A stretch of 64,000 nt of DNA, from assembly GCA_022843545.1 (NCBI GenBank), contig JALHNL010000001.1, forward strand, positions 1 through 64,000, written 5' to 3'. Every line of letters begins with the position of its first letter. Position 1 is the first letter of the stretch. Below, piece after piece: positions 28,538 through 37,499 of this stretch. The DNA is from Phycisphaerales bacterium. GTDB lineage: Bacteria > Planctomycetota > Phycisphaerae > Phycisphaerales > UBA1924. The position numbers and the translations under genes are program-made. The notes beneath the pieces were generated by a model that worked only from the letters and a program-made list of their open reading frames with translations, made no database searches and was not told where the DNA came from.

Positions 28538-30046
28538 CTACACCGCCGCCTTCTTGAGTTTGGGGTCGATGGCGTCGCGGAGGGCTTCGCCGAGGACGTT
28601 GTAAGACAGGACGGTGAGGAAGATGAACAGACCGGGGAAGACGGCGAGCCACCACTTGAAGACGCCGTCGGCGGAGACGGCCGACGAGAGGAGCTTGCCC
28701 CACGAGGCCTGGCCGGGCGGGCCCAGGCCGAGGTAGGAGAGGACGGCCTCGAAGGTGATGGCGGTGGCGACGGCGAAGGAGGTGTCGACCAGGACGGGGG
28801 CGACGCCGTTGGGGAGCATGTGCTTGAAGAGGATGGAGCGCAGCGGGACGCCCACGGCCTTGGCGGCCTGGACAAAGTCCTGGTTGCGGAGCTTGAGGAA
28901 CTCGGCGCGGGTGTAGCGGGCCATGCCGGTCCAGGTGAAGCAGCCGACGATGGCCATGATGAGGTAGACGCTTCGCCACTCGGGCGGGAGGATGCCGACG
29001 GTGACGATGAGAAGGAAGAGGACGGGCACCGCCATGAAGATTTCGACGATGCGGTAGAGGAAGAGGTCGATCCACCCGCCGAAGTAGCCCATGAGCGCGC
29101 CCATGGTGACGCCGATCATGAGGGCGATGCCGGTGCTGACGACGCCGATGGAGAGGGCGAGGCGTGCGGCGTGGAGCAACTGGGTGAGGACGTCGCCGCC
29201 GAAGGCGTCGGTGCCGAGGTGGAAGGTGCGGTGTTCGCCGGGGGTGCCGGGCTCGACTTCGCGGGCGCTGCCGAGCGAGGTGCCGGGTGGCTGGCGGTCC
29301 AGCGCGGTGAAGCGCTGGTCCGGGGAGAAGGGGATGACGGTGTAGGTGGCGGTGAGGGTGCCGGCCTGCTCGCGGGCGAGGTGGGTGAGTTTGGGCGGGG
29401 CCTGGCCCCAGGTGAGCGCGCTGCAGAGCGTGGCGGCGAGGCAGCCGGCGCCGACGATGGCGACCTTGCGTGGGCCGCGCGCTCCGAAGAGCGGCAGGAG
29501 CACGACGACGGCGCCCACGACGAGCGCGCACACACCGCAGATGAGCCAGGGTGCGGCGGCGCTGTCGCGGGCCCAGATGAAGAACGGGCCGGGTTCGCGC
29601 CCGCCCATCGCGGTCTGCACGACGGTGGGAACGAGCAGGCAGGCGATGCCGGGGACCAGCGCTCCGACGCACCACCAGAAGAACCGCATGCCTCGGCCCA
29701 GAAGACCCAGGATGAGGGCGGGAAGAGCGAAGAGGCCGAAGACCAGGAGCATCCAGTCGGCGGCGTTGAGGGACTGGAAGAGGGGGAAGGTGAGCGGGCC
29801 GGGCTGACCGTCAGCGCCGACCGCGCGGGAGAAGAGCGGGTTGCCATTCGCGACGACGGGCGCGAAGACGGCGAAGAAGGCCATGGTGCCGATCCACGCG
29901 AGGGCCAGCATGGGCATGCGGCGCTTGCGGACCTGAGACCAGGCGTCGGCCCAGAAGCCCTGACTGGGCGCGTGCCCGATGCCCTGCATCAGTTGCACGC
30001 CGGTGACGGCGGCGGGTTGGGACGGGTTGGAGGTGGATGGGGGCAT
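28538..30046 (-). CDS. Oligopeptide-type ABC transporter permease (OppC-like, enlarged)
   Basis: 502 residues against about 300 for typical OppC. The C-terminal 220 residues are the BPD_transp_1 permease with the EAA loop AAKAVGVPLRSILFKHMLPNG and HLGTDAFGGDVLTQLLHAARLALSIGV, the usual OppC entry. Between the first helix (about 45-66) and this domain lie about 200 extra residues with four additional hydrophobic segments (for example DWMLLVFGLFALPALILGLLG and ICGVCALVVGAVVVLLPLFG). It sits between oppB and the ATPase gene, 18 bases from the latter. Confidence 0.9.
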   Translation of the reverse strand: MPPSTSNPSQPAAVTGVQLMQGIGHAPSQGFWADAWSQVRKRRMPMLALAWIGTMAFFAVFAPVVANGNPLFSRAVGADGQPGPLTFPLFQSLNAADWMLLVFGLFALPALILGLLGRGMRFFWWCVGALVPGIACLLVPTVVQTAMGGREPGPFFIWARDSAAAPWLICGVCALVVGAVVVLLPLFGARGPRKVAIVGAGCLAATLCSALTWGQAPPKLTHLAREQAGTLTATYTVIPFSPDQRFTALDRQPPGTSLGSAREVEPGTPGEHRTFHLGTDAFGGDVLTQLLHAARLALSIGVVSTGIALMIGVTMGALMGYFGGWIDLFLYRIVEIFMAVPVLFLLIVTVGILPPEWRSVYLIMAIVGCFTWTGMARYTRAEFLKLRNQDFVQAAKAVGVPLRSILFKHMLPNGVAPVLVDTSFAVATAITFEAVLSYLGLGPPGQASWGKLLSSAVSADGVFKWWLAVFPGLFIFLTVLSYNVLGEALRDAIDPKLKKAAV

Positions 30047-30051
30047 GTTTT

Positions 30052-30088
30052 AAACGGGGCAAACGGGGCAAACACGGCCAACGCGGCA
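30052..30088. repeat. Short tandem repeat AAACGGGGC
   Basis: Degenerate tandem copies of a 9-10 base unit AAACGGGGC / AAACACGGCC / AACGCGGC directly upstream of the oppC start codon, in the 161-base oppB-oppC spacer. Confidence 0.7.
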
Positions 30089-30128
30089 AAGAAGAGGGAG
30101 ATGCTCCAGAGGGGTGTGGTTGTTTGCG

Positions 30129-30210
30129 GCGTGTCTTGGTGTCTTGAGGTTTTGGTCTGTCTGTCTCTTTGTCCCTCGATCCCTTCGTCCCTCTGTCCCT
30201 TCTTCGATCA
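30129..30210 (-). repeat. Composite dispersed repeat between oppB and oppC
   Basis: On the minus strand it begins at the oppB stop codon with TGATCGAAGAAGGGAC, continues with GAGGGACGAAGGGATCGAGGGAC phrases, and ends with a CAAGACACCAAGACAC phrase. The first 29 bases match 25374-25402 at 27 positions. With the AAACGGGGC units it fills most of the spacer. Confidence 0.75.
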
Positions 30211-31770
30211 GTCGTACGTGACGCGGGGGTCGGCCAGGGCGTAGAGGATGTCGGCGAGGAGCAGGGCCATGAGGTTGACCATCGCGATGATGACGGTGTT
30301 GGCGAGGATCATCTCGGCGTCGCGGTTGGCGATGGCGTCGAGGAGGGCCATGCCCATGCCGGGGATGGAGAAGATGCGCTCGACGACGATGGAGCCGGCG
30401 AGCATGGCGGGGAAGACCGTGACGAAGATGGTGATGAGGGGCAGGAGGCTGTTGCGGAAGACGTGGCGGAGGATCACGTCCATGGGGGCGACGCCCTTGG
30501 CCTTGGCGGTGCGGACGTAGTCCATCGAGAAGTTCTCGAGCATCGCGGCGCGGGTCTGCTTGCTGAGGATGGCGAAGCCGCCGTAGACCAGGCAGGCGAG
30601 GGGCAGGCACATGTGCCAGATGCGGTCGAGGAGCCAGCCGCGTTCCCACTCGCCGTTTTCGAGGACGCGCGGGAGGTAGGCCATCTGCTCTGAGGCGACG
30701 CTGGAGAGCCCGGCGACGGGGAAGGCGTTGAGGTATTCCTTGCTGGCGAGGAAGCCGATCATGAGGACGCCGGCGAGGAGGACGGGGAAGGAGAAGAGGG
30801 CGATGTAGACGGTGCCCAGGCCGACATCGAAGACGGAGCCGCGGCGGACGGCGGCGAGCATGCCGCTGGGGATGGCGATGAGGTAGATGATGGGGATGGC
30901 CACGATGTTGAGGGACATCGTGGTGAGCAGGGCGGGCCACATGATCTCGGCGACGGGGCGCGACTTGCTGAAGGCGGTGCCCAGATCGGGCGCGGCGATG
31001 GAGACGAGGCCCGAGAGACCGAAGCCCGCTTCGTCGAAGGGGCGGGCGTTGAACATCGCGTCGAGCTGGGCGTGCTTGCTGACGGCCTCGGCGTGCTTGG
31101 CCGTGGCGGCTTTGCCGAGTTCCTGGACGCGCTGGTAGGAGGCGAGGCCTTCTTGCCTCGGGGCGGCGGCGATGGCGCGGAGATTGGGCTTGATGCGGAG
31201 TTCGTCGACCCCGCCGGGGATCTTGGCCTCGCGGGCGTAGGCGATGAGGGCGCTTTCGAGGGTGGCGCCGGCGACAAGGGAGTCGTAGCGGGCCTCAAAG
31301 TACGCGCGCTCGCGGACGCGGAACTCCTTGGCGAGGTCGTCCTGCGATGCGCCCGCGGGGGGCTGATAGGGCCCGACGGGCTCGACGGTTTGTGTGCTCG
31401 GGAACCACTCGGCGAGCGGTATCTCAGCGGGCTTCTTGGGGGGGCTGATGAGCTCGAACCGCTGGGGCTGGTTCTCGTTCTGGCGGGGCGCGGGGAGCCA
31501 CTGGTCGCGCCGACCGAACTTGAGCGGGCTGATGCGGCCGAGCCAGCGGAGGTACTGGACGACGACGGGGTCGTTGAGCCCGTAGCGGTCTTCGAGGTAG
31601 GCCTGCTGGACGGCGACCTGGCTGGCGGCCTGCCGGTCGCCGCCGGCCTGGGCCTGGATGGCCGCGCCGATGCCGCCGGGGGCGAAGGCGAGGAGGCAGA
31701 AAACGAGGAAGGTGATCCCGATGAGGGTGGGCACCATCAGCACGAGCCGGCGGATGATGTAGTTGAGCAT
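30208..31770 (-). CDS. Oligopeptide-type ABC transporter permease (OppB-like, with large periplasmic insertion)
   Basis: 520 residues against about 310 for typical OppB. N-terminal MLNYIIRRLVLMVPTLIGITFLVFCLLAFAPG is the standard OppB start; the C-terminal permease domain has FPVLLAGVLMIGFLAS, the EAA loop RTAKAKGVAPMDVILRHVFRNSLLP and the ending LADILYALADPRV. About 240 residues are inserted between helix 1 and helix 2 (about 36-275). They are rich in charged and Ala residues with predicted helices (DDLAKEFRVRERAYFEARYDSL) and lack hydrophobic segments, so they should be periplasmic and may contact the anchored binding protein. It lies 45 bases after the binding-protein gene. Confidence 0.91.
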   Translation of the reverse strand: MLNYIIRRLVLMVPTLIGITFLVFCLLAFAPGGIGAAIQAQAGGDRQAASQVAVQQAYLEDRYGLNDPVVVQYLRWLGRISPLKFGRRDQWLPAPRQNENQPQRFELISPPKKPAEIPLAEWFPSTQTVEPVGPYQPPAGASQDDLAKEFRVRERAYFEARYDSLVAGATLESALIAYAREAKIPGGVDELRIKPNLRAIAAAPRQEGLASYQRVQELGKAATAKHAEAVSKHAQLDAMFNARPFDEAGFGLSGLVSIAAPDLGTAFSKSRPVAEIMWPALLTTMSLNIVAIPIIYLIAIPSGMLAAVRRGSVFDVGLGTVYIALFSFPVLLAGVLMIGFLASKEYLNAFPVAGLSSVASEQMAYLPRVLENGEWERGWLLDRIWHMCLPLACLVYGGFAILSKQTRAAMLENFSMDYVRTAKAKGVAPMDVILRHVFRNSLLPLITIFVTVFPAMLAGSIVVERIFSIPGMGMALLDAIANRDAEMILANTVIIAMVNLMALLLADILYALADPRVTYD

Positions 31771-31815
31771 GGTCGGCCCCGTGGGGAGATGGGCGGTCGG
31801 GACGAGGCGCGACGA

Positions 31816-33795
31816 TCAGTTGCCGGAGACGGGGAGTAGGGCGGGCCCGCCGCGGAAGAACTCCTGCGGCTCCATGCCCTTGGGGTACATGTTGACGTTG
31901 CCGATCTCGCCGTTGACGAAGCGGAGGAATGGGGCGACGCGGACCCAGGTGTAGGGCTGGTCCTCGTCCATGATGCGGCTGAACTGCTTCCAGAGCTGAG
32001 CGCGCTTCTCGACGTCGAGCTCGAGGCGGAGGGCGTCGATGGCCTTGTCCATCTCGGGGTTGCTGTACTGGGCGAAGTTGTCGCCCTGGTCCTTGATGGA
32101 GTCGGAGTGGAAGATCTGCTTGGGGTCGCTTTCGGGGGCGTTGGCGCCCCAGCCCATGGTGAGGACGTCAAAGTCGCGCTGCTTGCGCATGGGGTCGCCG
32201 ACGGACCAGTCCATGCCGCGGAGGTTGACCTTGATGCCGACCTGCTCGTAGGTGTCCTTGACGAAGAGGGCGATGCGCTCGGCGATCTCGCCGCCGGTGA
32301 AGTAGGTGAACTCGAAGGTGAAGGGCTTGCCTTCCTTGTCTTCGAGGGTGCCGTTGCCGTCGCGGTCTTCGTAGCCGGCTTCCTTGAGGAGGGCGAGGCC
32401 GGCCTTGACGTCATAGGGCGGGGGCCTGAGGGCTTCGTCGTAACCGACGGAGCCGGGGTTGATGAAGCCGTTGGGGACCTCGCCGATGCCCTTCCAGATG
32501 TCGCGGATCATCTTCTCGCGGTTGAGCATGAGGGTCATGGCGCGGCGGACGCGCTTGTCGGCGAAGGGGGTGAGTTTGCCGTTGCGCTCGCCGCAGTTCC
32601 AGATGAGGGCGGAGCGGCCGGACTTCATGTTGAGCCAGTTGAGGGTGTGATTGTCGCGCTTGAAGGCGGGGTCCTGGCTGAGGGTGACGAACTGGGGGGA
32701 GCTGGGGGTGGTCATGTCGCCCTCGCGGTTGCGGAAGGCGACGAGGCGCGGGGTTTCGTCGTTGATGGTGAGGAAGCGGAGTTCGCGGAGGGCGGGCTTG
32801 GGTCCCCAGTACTGCTCGTTGCGCTCGAGGACGAGGGGCTTGTCGGGGGTCCAGGAGATGTCGCGCATCTTGAAGGGGCCCGAGCCCATGAGCAGGCCGG
32901 GCATGGAGTTGATCTGGGCGGGCGTGTACTGGCTGTAGAAGTGTTTGGGCAGGGGCCAGAGGGTGAGGGCGGAGTCCAGGTTGCTGAACAGGGCCTGCTT
33001 GAAGGTGACTTCAACCACGTCAGGGGCGACGGCGATAACCTGGTCGATCTGATCCGACAGGGTTGACCGGACCCGCTGCGCCTCGATCTGCGGGTTCATG
33101 ATGAAGTCGTGGAAGGTGTAGCGGAAATCCTCGGCGGTGATGGCGGTGCCGTCGCTGTGGCGGACGCCTGCGCGGAGTTTGAAGCGGACCCAGAGGCCCT
33201 TGGGGTCCTGCTGCCAGGCGTCGGAGAGCTGGCCGACCAGACGGAGGGTCTTGGGGTCGTAGACGCCGGGGGACTCCATAACCATGTCGACCGCGCGGCG
33301 GCCGTAGACGTCGGTCTGGATGTAGGGGGTGACCTTGGCTGGGCGGGCGTCGAAGATCTCGGTGAAGGAGCCGCCTTCCTGGAAGCCCTTGAGCCCACGC
33401 GGGTCGGTGGTCATGGTGTAGGCGGGCTGCCACTGGACGGGAACGCCGGGGCGGGCCCAGGACTCATCGCGATCGGAACGGACGGGGGGCGGGGCGGGCT
33501 TGTCGCCACTAGCGACGGCGGCGCCGGAGCCGGGGGCGACCTTGACGCCGGAGGCTTCGATCTGGGCGAGCTTGGCCTTGACGTCGGCGAGTTCGCGGAG
33601 GACGGGGGCGAGGTCGGCGGGGATGGCGTCGCGGACGCCGGCGACCTGGCGCTCGATGGTGCCCACCTTGTCCTGCACGCTCTTGACCTGACCCCAGAGG
33701 CGGTCGGACTGAGACATGCTGAGCAGGACCATGACGCCCACGATGAGCACGAGCGTCATGAGGATGAAGTCTTTGAGACCGAAGCGGTTGTCCAT
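31816..33795 (-). CDS. Membrane-anchored oligopeptide-binding protein (SBP family 5)
   Basis: 659 residues. Instead of a cleavable lipoprotein signal it has an uncleaved-looking transmembrane helix (about 9-28, FILMTLVLIVGVMVLLSM). A coiled coil (about 33-80) and a Pro/Ala linker follow, then a periplasmic SBP_bac_5 domain from about residue 150: LVGQLSDAWQQDPKGLWVRFKLRAGVRHSDGTAITAEDFRYTF and KRVRRAMTLMLNREKMIRDIWKGIGEV. No Cys lipobox is present. It is the first importer gene, followed by oppB, oppC and the ATPase. The substrate is probably peptides or another small solute. Confidence 0.9.
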   Translation of the reverse strand: MDNRFGLKDFILMTLVLIVGVMVLLSMSQSDRLWGQVKSVQDKVGTIERQVAGVRDAIPADLAPVLRELADVKAKLAQIEASGVKVAPGSGAAVASGDKPAPPPVRSDRDESWARPGVPVQWQPAYTMTTDPRGLKGFQEGGSFTEIFDARPAKVTPYIQTDVYGRRAVDMVMESPGVYDPKTLRLVGQLSDAWQQDPKGLWVRFKLRAGVRHSDGTAITAEDFRYTFHDFIMNPQIEAQRVRSTLSDQIDQVIAVAPDVVEVTFKQALFSNLDSALTLWPLPKHFYSQYTPAQINSMPGLLMGSGPFKMRDISWTPDKPLVLERNEQYWGPKPALRELRFLTINDETPRLVAFRNREGDMTTPSSPQFVTLSQDPAFKRDNHTLNWLNMKSGRSALIWNCGERNGKLTPFADKRVRRAMTLMLNREKMIRDIWKGIGEVPNGFINPGSVGYDEALRPPPYDVKAGLALLKEAGYEDRDGNGTLEDKEGKPFTFEFTYFTGGEIAERIALFVKDTYEQVGIKVNLRGMDWSVGDPMRKQRDFDVLTMGWGANAPESDPKQIFHSDSIKDQGDNFAQYSNPEMDKAIDALRLELDVEKRAQLWKQFSRIMDEDQPYTWVRVAPFLRFVNGEIGNVNMYPKGMEPQEFFRGGPALLPVSGN

Positions 33796-33897
33796 GATCG
33801 TCTCGCTTCAAGGCGCTGACAAAGGGCGAAGCCGCGGGGCGAATGCTCGCGGGCGGGTGAGGTCGGGGAAGAGTACGCGGGGGCGGCGGGGCGGGCG

Positions 33898-35505
33898 TTA
33901 CTCGAAGCGCTCACCGCTGAAGCGGATGTTGAAGTTGTAGAGCTCGGCGATGTCCTTGGCGCTCTTGCGCTCGAGGCGGTCGAGGCGCTTGACGAGGGCC
34001 TCGGGGTCGGCGACGCCCAGGGAGCCCAGGAGCATGAACTTGTGGTTCAGGAGCTTCTTGAGGTTGGCGGCGGTGTTGCGTGCATGGCCGGTGGGGAACA
34101 TGATGAGGCCGCTGTCGTGGGCCTGGCCCACGTCGTCGGTGATGACGACGCTGGTGGGGATGCCCTCGGGGTAGCGGGTGTCGTACTCGGTGCCGCCGTG
34201 CTGGAACTGGATCTTCTGCATCAGCGCGCGGGTGACGGGGTGGTGGATGGCCTTCTGGTCGTAGTCGTAAGGCCCGAGCATGAGTTCGGCCCAGTCGGAC
34301 GTCTTGCGCTCCAGGGCCTTGCGGAGCAGGGTGGAGATGATGTAGGCCATGGAGTGGTCGGCGGACTGGCGGGTGCGCGGGTCCTTCTTGGCGGGGTCGC
34401 CGATGATGGAGTAGGCGGGTTCGTAGGCGACGATCTTGATGCCCTTGATGCGGCCGCCCTTGGGGTCGCTGAGGAGGCCGGGGTTGTGGGCGAGCAGGTC
34501 GAGGGTGGCCTGGATGGCGCCGGCGGACTGGTGCTCGTAGAGGCCGAGTTTGAAGTGCATGCCCATGACGGCGAAGTCGTCGCCGCTGCGGGAGAGGACG
34601 AGATTGAAGGGGCTGTGGCCCTTGGTGTCGGGCTTCTGGAAGAGGCAGAAGACGGCCTCGGGGTTGCGGAGGATGTCCTTGGGCCCGATGAAGCCTGACA
34701 TGGCGCGGGTCATGCAGAGGATGGCGGCCTCGGTGCTGATGGCGGCGGAGGCGCCCTTGCTATCAGAGAGCTGCTTGCCGTGGCGGATGGCGCGGAAGGG
34801 GACGTGGTGGGCGACGACCATGCCGATGGCGTGCTCGATCTGCTCGGGGGTGGCGCCGAGCATGGCGCCGTAGGTGGCGGCGGAGCCGATCGCGCCGTGC
34901 AGCACGTGGTCGATCTTGTACGTCTTGAGGCTGAAGACCTCGGCGAGGCGGCCGCGGATTTCGTCGAGGAGGATCATGCCGCGCATGGCGTATTCGCCGT
35001 CCTGCCCGGCGAGCTGGGCGGCGGCGATGGCGACGGGGTAGAAGTCGTTGTGCCCGAACTCACCGGCGATGTGGCCGTGGGCGGGGTTGTAGCCGAAGTT
35101 GGTGCCGTTGGAGTCCCACTCGCGGACGGCGGCGCTGTTGGCGACGATGGCCTTCTCGGGCATGACGTCGGCGTCGGAGCCGAAGACGGGGACGCCCCCG
35201 CGGACGGCCTTGAAGGGGAGGCCCAAGGAGCCGATGCCGACGTTGCGGGCGGTCTTGTAGCGGAGGGCTTCCTGGCGGAGGATGGTGGGCGCGTTGGTGC
35301 CCAGGGCCAGGGCGGAGACGCCGCAGATGACCGAGTCGATGTGGAAGAGGTTGGTGCGTTCGACGACGGAGGCGTCGGGCTCGCCGCGGCCGCCGGTGGC
35401 GCCGGGCTTGCCGTGCATGAAGTTGACGGCGAACTCGGCGATGCCGCGGGATTGGTTGGAGTCAGAACCCAGGAGGGTGTGGGTACGCGGGTCGATCGGT
35501 TGCAT
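33898..35505 (-). CDS. MmgE/PrpD family protein (2-methylcitrate dehydratase-like)
   Basis: 535 residues, matching the MmgE/PrpD fold: HIDSVICGVSALALGTNAP, FGSDADVMPEKAIVANSAAVREWDSNGT, GEFGHNDFYPVAIAAAQLAG and KGASAAISTEAAILCMTRAMSGFIGP. The family includes 2-methylcitrate dehydratase, cis-aconitate decarboxylase and iminodisuccinate-type enzymes, so the substrate is open; no prpB or prpC is adjacent. It precedes the importer operon by 102 bases on the same strand. ATG 35505 has TATGCT (35513-35518) seven bases upstream, supporting this start over ATG 35517. Confidence 0.87.
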   Translation of the reverse strand: MQPIDPRTHTLLGSDSNQSRGIAEFAVNFMHGKPGATGGRGEPDASVVERTNLFHIDSVICGVSALALGTNAPTILRQEALRYKTARNVGIGSLGLPFKAVRGGVPVFGSDADVMPEKAIVANSAAVREWDSNGTNFGYNPAHGHIAGEFGHNDFYPVAIAAAQLAGQDGEYAMRGMILLDEIRGRLAEVFSLKTYKIDHVLHGAIGSAATYGAMLGATPEQIEHAIGMVVAHHVPFRAIRHGKQLSDSKGASAAISTEAAILCMTRAMSGFIGPKDILRNPEAVFCLFQKPDTKGHSPFNLVLSRSGDDFAVMGMHFKLGLYEHQSAGAIQATLDLLAHNPGLLSDPKGGRIKGIKIVAYEPAYSIIGDPAKKDPRTRQSADHSMAYIISTLLRKALERKTSDWAELMLGPYDYDQKAIHHPVTRALMQKIQFQHGGTEYDTRYPEGIPTSVVITDDVGQAHDSGLIMFPTGHARNTAANLKKLLNHKFMLLGSLGVADPEALVKRLDRLERKSAKDIAELYNFNIRFSGERFE

Positions 35506-35565
35506 AGAGCCAAGCATACCAAGCGGGCGGGGGCGGGATGGTGTTTGGGGTGAGAAGAGAAGAGC

Positions 35566-35580
35566 CGGCACGGAGTGCCG
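35566..35580. repeat. Short hairpin repeat (CGGCAC-GGA-GTGCCG)
   Basis: A six-base-pair hairpin within the phrase GGCACGGAGTGCCGACCTACC, between the divergent PrpD-like and amidotransferase genes. This phrase type recurs in planctomycete intergenic DNA as I recall it, but only one copy is in this window. Confidence 0.5.
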
Positions 35581-35612
35581 ACCTACCCCGGGCGCGATAT
35601 CCTCGACGCACT

Positions 35613-36359
35613 ATGCCGATCATCGTTCTGCAGCACTCCCCCACCGACACCCTCGGCCGCCTTGGCCCGATCCTTCGCGACCTGGGATTCAAGCTGGAGA
35701 TCCGCCGGCTGGACCTGTGGGCTGCCGCCGGGGGCAAGGGGCCGGGGGGCGTTCCGCCGGACTTTGACGACGTGGACGGGGTGATCTCTTTGGGCGGGCC
35801 GGCGAACGTGGGCGATGCGGTGGCGTGGATGCAGCCGGAACTGGACTACCTGCGCGAGGCGCATCGGCGTCAGCTGGCGGTGGTGGGCATCTGCCTGGGT
35901 CACCAGATGGTCGCGGCGGCGCTGGGGGGCGAGGTGGGCCCGGCGACGAAGCCGGAGGTGGGGTTCGGGCGTGTGTCGACCGGGGTGCCGGGGCAGACGG
36001 ACACGATCCTGTCGGGGATCGCGTGGGCGACGTGGCAGTTCCAGGTTCACGCGCAGGAAGTGAAGAAGGCTCCGCCTGATGCGACGGTGCTGCAGAGTTC
36101 GGCGGACTGCAAGGTGCAGTGCTTCCGGGCTGGGCTGCGGACGTACGGGTTCCAGTATCACTTTGAGTGCACGAAGGCGGACATCGAGGAGTTTGCGCGG
36201 GACGCCTTCACGCAGAAGTTGATGCAGCAGAACGGGCTGACGGCGGGGGAACTGCGGGCGCAGACGGACTCGTTCTTTGACGACTACGAGCGGCTGGGCA
36301 CCCGGCTGTGCGAGAACCTGGGGACGTATTTGTGGCCGATCCTGGCGAAGTTGAAGTGA
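35613..36359 (+). CDS. Class I glutamine amidotransferase domain protein
   Basis: 248 residues. The nucleophile C94 lies in VVGICLGHQMVAAALGG and the His/Glu pair H183 and E185 in YGFQYHFECT, so the triad is complete. DGVISLGGPANVGDAVAWMQPELDYLREA forms the oxyanion strand region. Stand-alone proteins of this sort resemble GMP synthase-like amidotransferases (YfeJ/GuaA-domain) and gamma-glutamyl hydrolases of small glutamyl compounds; no synthetase partner is adjacent. ATG 35613 starts the conserved protein. A TATCCT box (35598-35603) lies nine bases upstream. Confidence 0.9.
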   Translation: MPIIVLQHSPTDTLGRLGPILRDLGFKLEIRRLDLWAAAGGKGPGGVPPDFDDVDGVISLGGPANVGDAVAWMQPELDYLREAHRRQLAVVGICLGHQMVAAALGGEVGPATKPEVGFGRVSTGVPGQTDTILSGIAWATWQFQVHAQEVKKAPPDATVLQSSADCKVQCFRAGLRTYGFQYHFECTKADIEEFARDAFTQKLMQQNGLTAGELRAQTDSFFDDYERLGTRLCENLGTYLWPILAKLK

Positions 36360-36427
36360 GTGCAGAGGGGGCGGGGAAGAGGGCATCGGGCAGTAGGCAC
36401 GGGGGGCGTGTTTTGAGGGGGTGAGGG

Positions 36428-37357
36428 GTGGTGTTTGGGCTGGCTGCGCCGCGTGACTTTGTGCTGAAGCGGGACGTGTGCTCGTACGGCTACTTCCTGC
36501 TGGCGCCGAATCGCTGGCTGCCGCGGGAGGGGGCGCTGGAGCGTGTCTTCTCGGCGAGCGGGCGCGTGGTGACGGCGCGGGTGACGCAGGCGCGGCGCGG
36601 GGGCGAACTGAAGGTGGCGCTGAGCCGGAGCGTGTCCAAGAGCGAACGCGAGCGGATCGGCGCGGGGCTGTCGCGGATGCTGCGGCTGGATGAGGATGCG
36701 GCGCACGTGCGGGCGTTTCACACGCTGGACCCGCGGTGGAAGGCGTCGGGGCGCGCGCGGCTGTTTCGCTCGCCGACGTTTTTCGAGGATGTGATCAAGA
36801 CGGTCACCAGTTGCAACGTGACGTGGCCCAGCACGATCCAGATGAACCGGCGGCTGTGCGAGGTGGTGGGCGGGGGCGCGTTCCCTTCGGCTGATCAACT
36901 GGCGCGGACGCGCGTGCAGACGCTGCGGGCGCGGTGCCGGGTGGGGTATCGCGACGCGCGGATCGTGGAGCTCTCGCGGATGGTGGCGAGGGGCGAGGTG
37001 GACCCGGGGTGGTTTGAGGACCCAGGGCGCAGCGATGAGGAGGTCCGCGCCGCGCTGATGGAGTTGCCGGGGATCGGGCCTTACGCGGCGAACAACATTC
37101 TGCAACTGCTGGGGCGGTATGCGCACATTCCGCTGGACACCGAGAGCGTGCGGCACGGGCGGGCGGTGCTGGGGCTGACGGGTTCGGCGGCGTCGGTGAT
37201 GAAGAAGGTGCGGGCGCACTTTGCGCCGTTTGGATCGCAGATGTTCCGCTCGTACTGGTTCGAGATGTGGGCCCACTACGAGAAGAAGGCGGGCCCCTCG
37301 TGGACATGGGAGACGGAGCGGACGGCGAAGACGTTTACGGCGAGCGGGATGAAGTGA
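36428..37357 (+). CDS. HhH-GPD DNA glycosylase (OGG/AlkA-like)
   Basis: 309 residues. The helix-hairpin-helix and catalytic Asp lie in LMELPGIGPYAANNILQLLGRYAHIPLDTESVRHG (L-P-G-I-G-x-x-x-A then the Asp about 18 residues later). The N-terminal 110 residues form the beta-rich domain seen in OGG1/AlkA (DFVLKRDVCSYGYFLLAPNRW). FFEDVIKTVTSCNVTWPSTIQMNRRLCEVVG is the entry of the helical domain. It should excise oxidised or alkylated bases. No Lys typical of OGG1 bifunctional enzymes is seen in the HhH, so it is probably monofunctional, though this is uncertain. Start GTG 36428. Confidence 0.85.
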   Translation: MVFGLAAPRDFVLKRDVCSYGYFLLAPNRWLPREGALERVFSASGRVVTARVTQARRGGELKVALSRSVSKSERERIGAGLSRMLRLDEDAAHVRAFHTLDPRWKASGRARLFRSPTFFEDVIKTVTSCNVTWPSTIQMNRRLCEVVGGGAFPSADQLARTRVQTLRARCRVGYRDARIVELSRMVARGEVDPGWFEDPGRSDEEVRAALMELPGIGPYAANNILQLLGRYAHIPLDTESVRHGRAVLGLTGSAASVMKKVRAHFAPFGSQMFRSYWFEMWAHYEKKAGPSWTWETERTAKTFTASGMK

Positions 37358-37499
37358 GGGGGGCTTGGCCCGCGGGGTGCCGGCGCGATTGGCGGCTCGG
37401 TGCGGTGCTGCGCGCTCTGCGGTCTGGACCGGTACTATCCGCCCGTGCATCACGGCCGGCGCCGCCGTTCTGGAGGCTATGGCCATCAAGGAGTGACTC

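Noticed and set aside
27200-30244. A 1014-codon plus-strand open frame across the oppD/oppC region
   Set aside because: Antisense to two clear ABC transporter genes; composition is Asp/Glu/Gly-rich and patternless.
33898-35505. A methylcitrate cycle locus
   Set aside because: Only one MmgE/PrpD-family gene is present. No methylcitrate synthase or methylisocitrate lyase is adjacent, and the family has several other functions.
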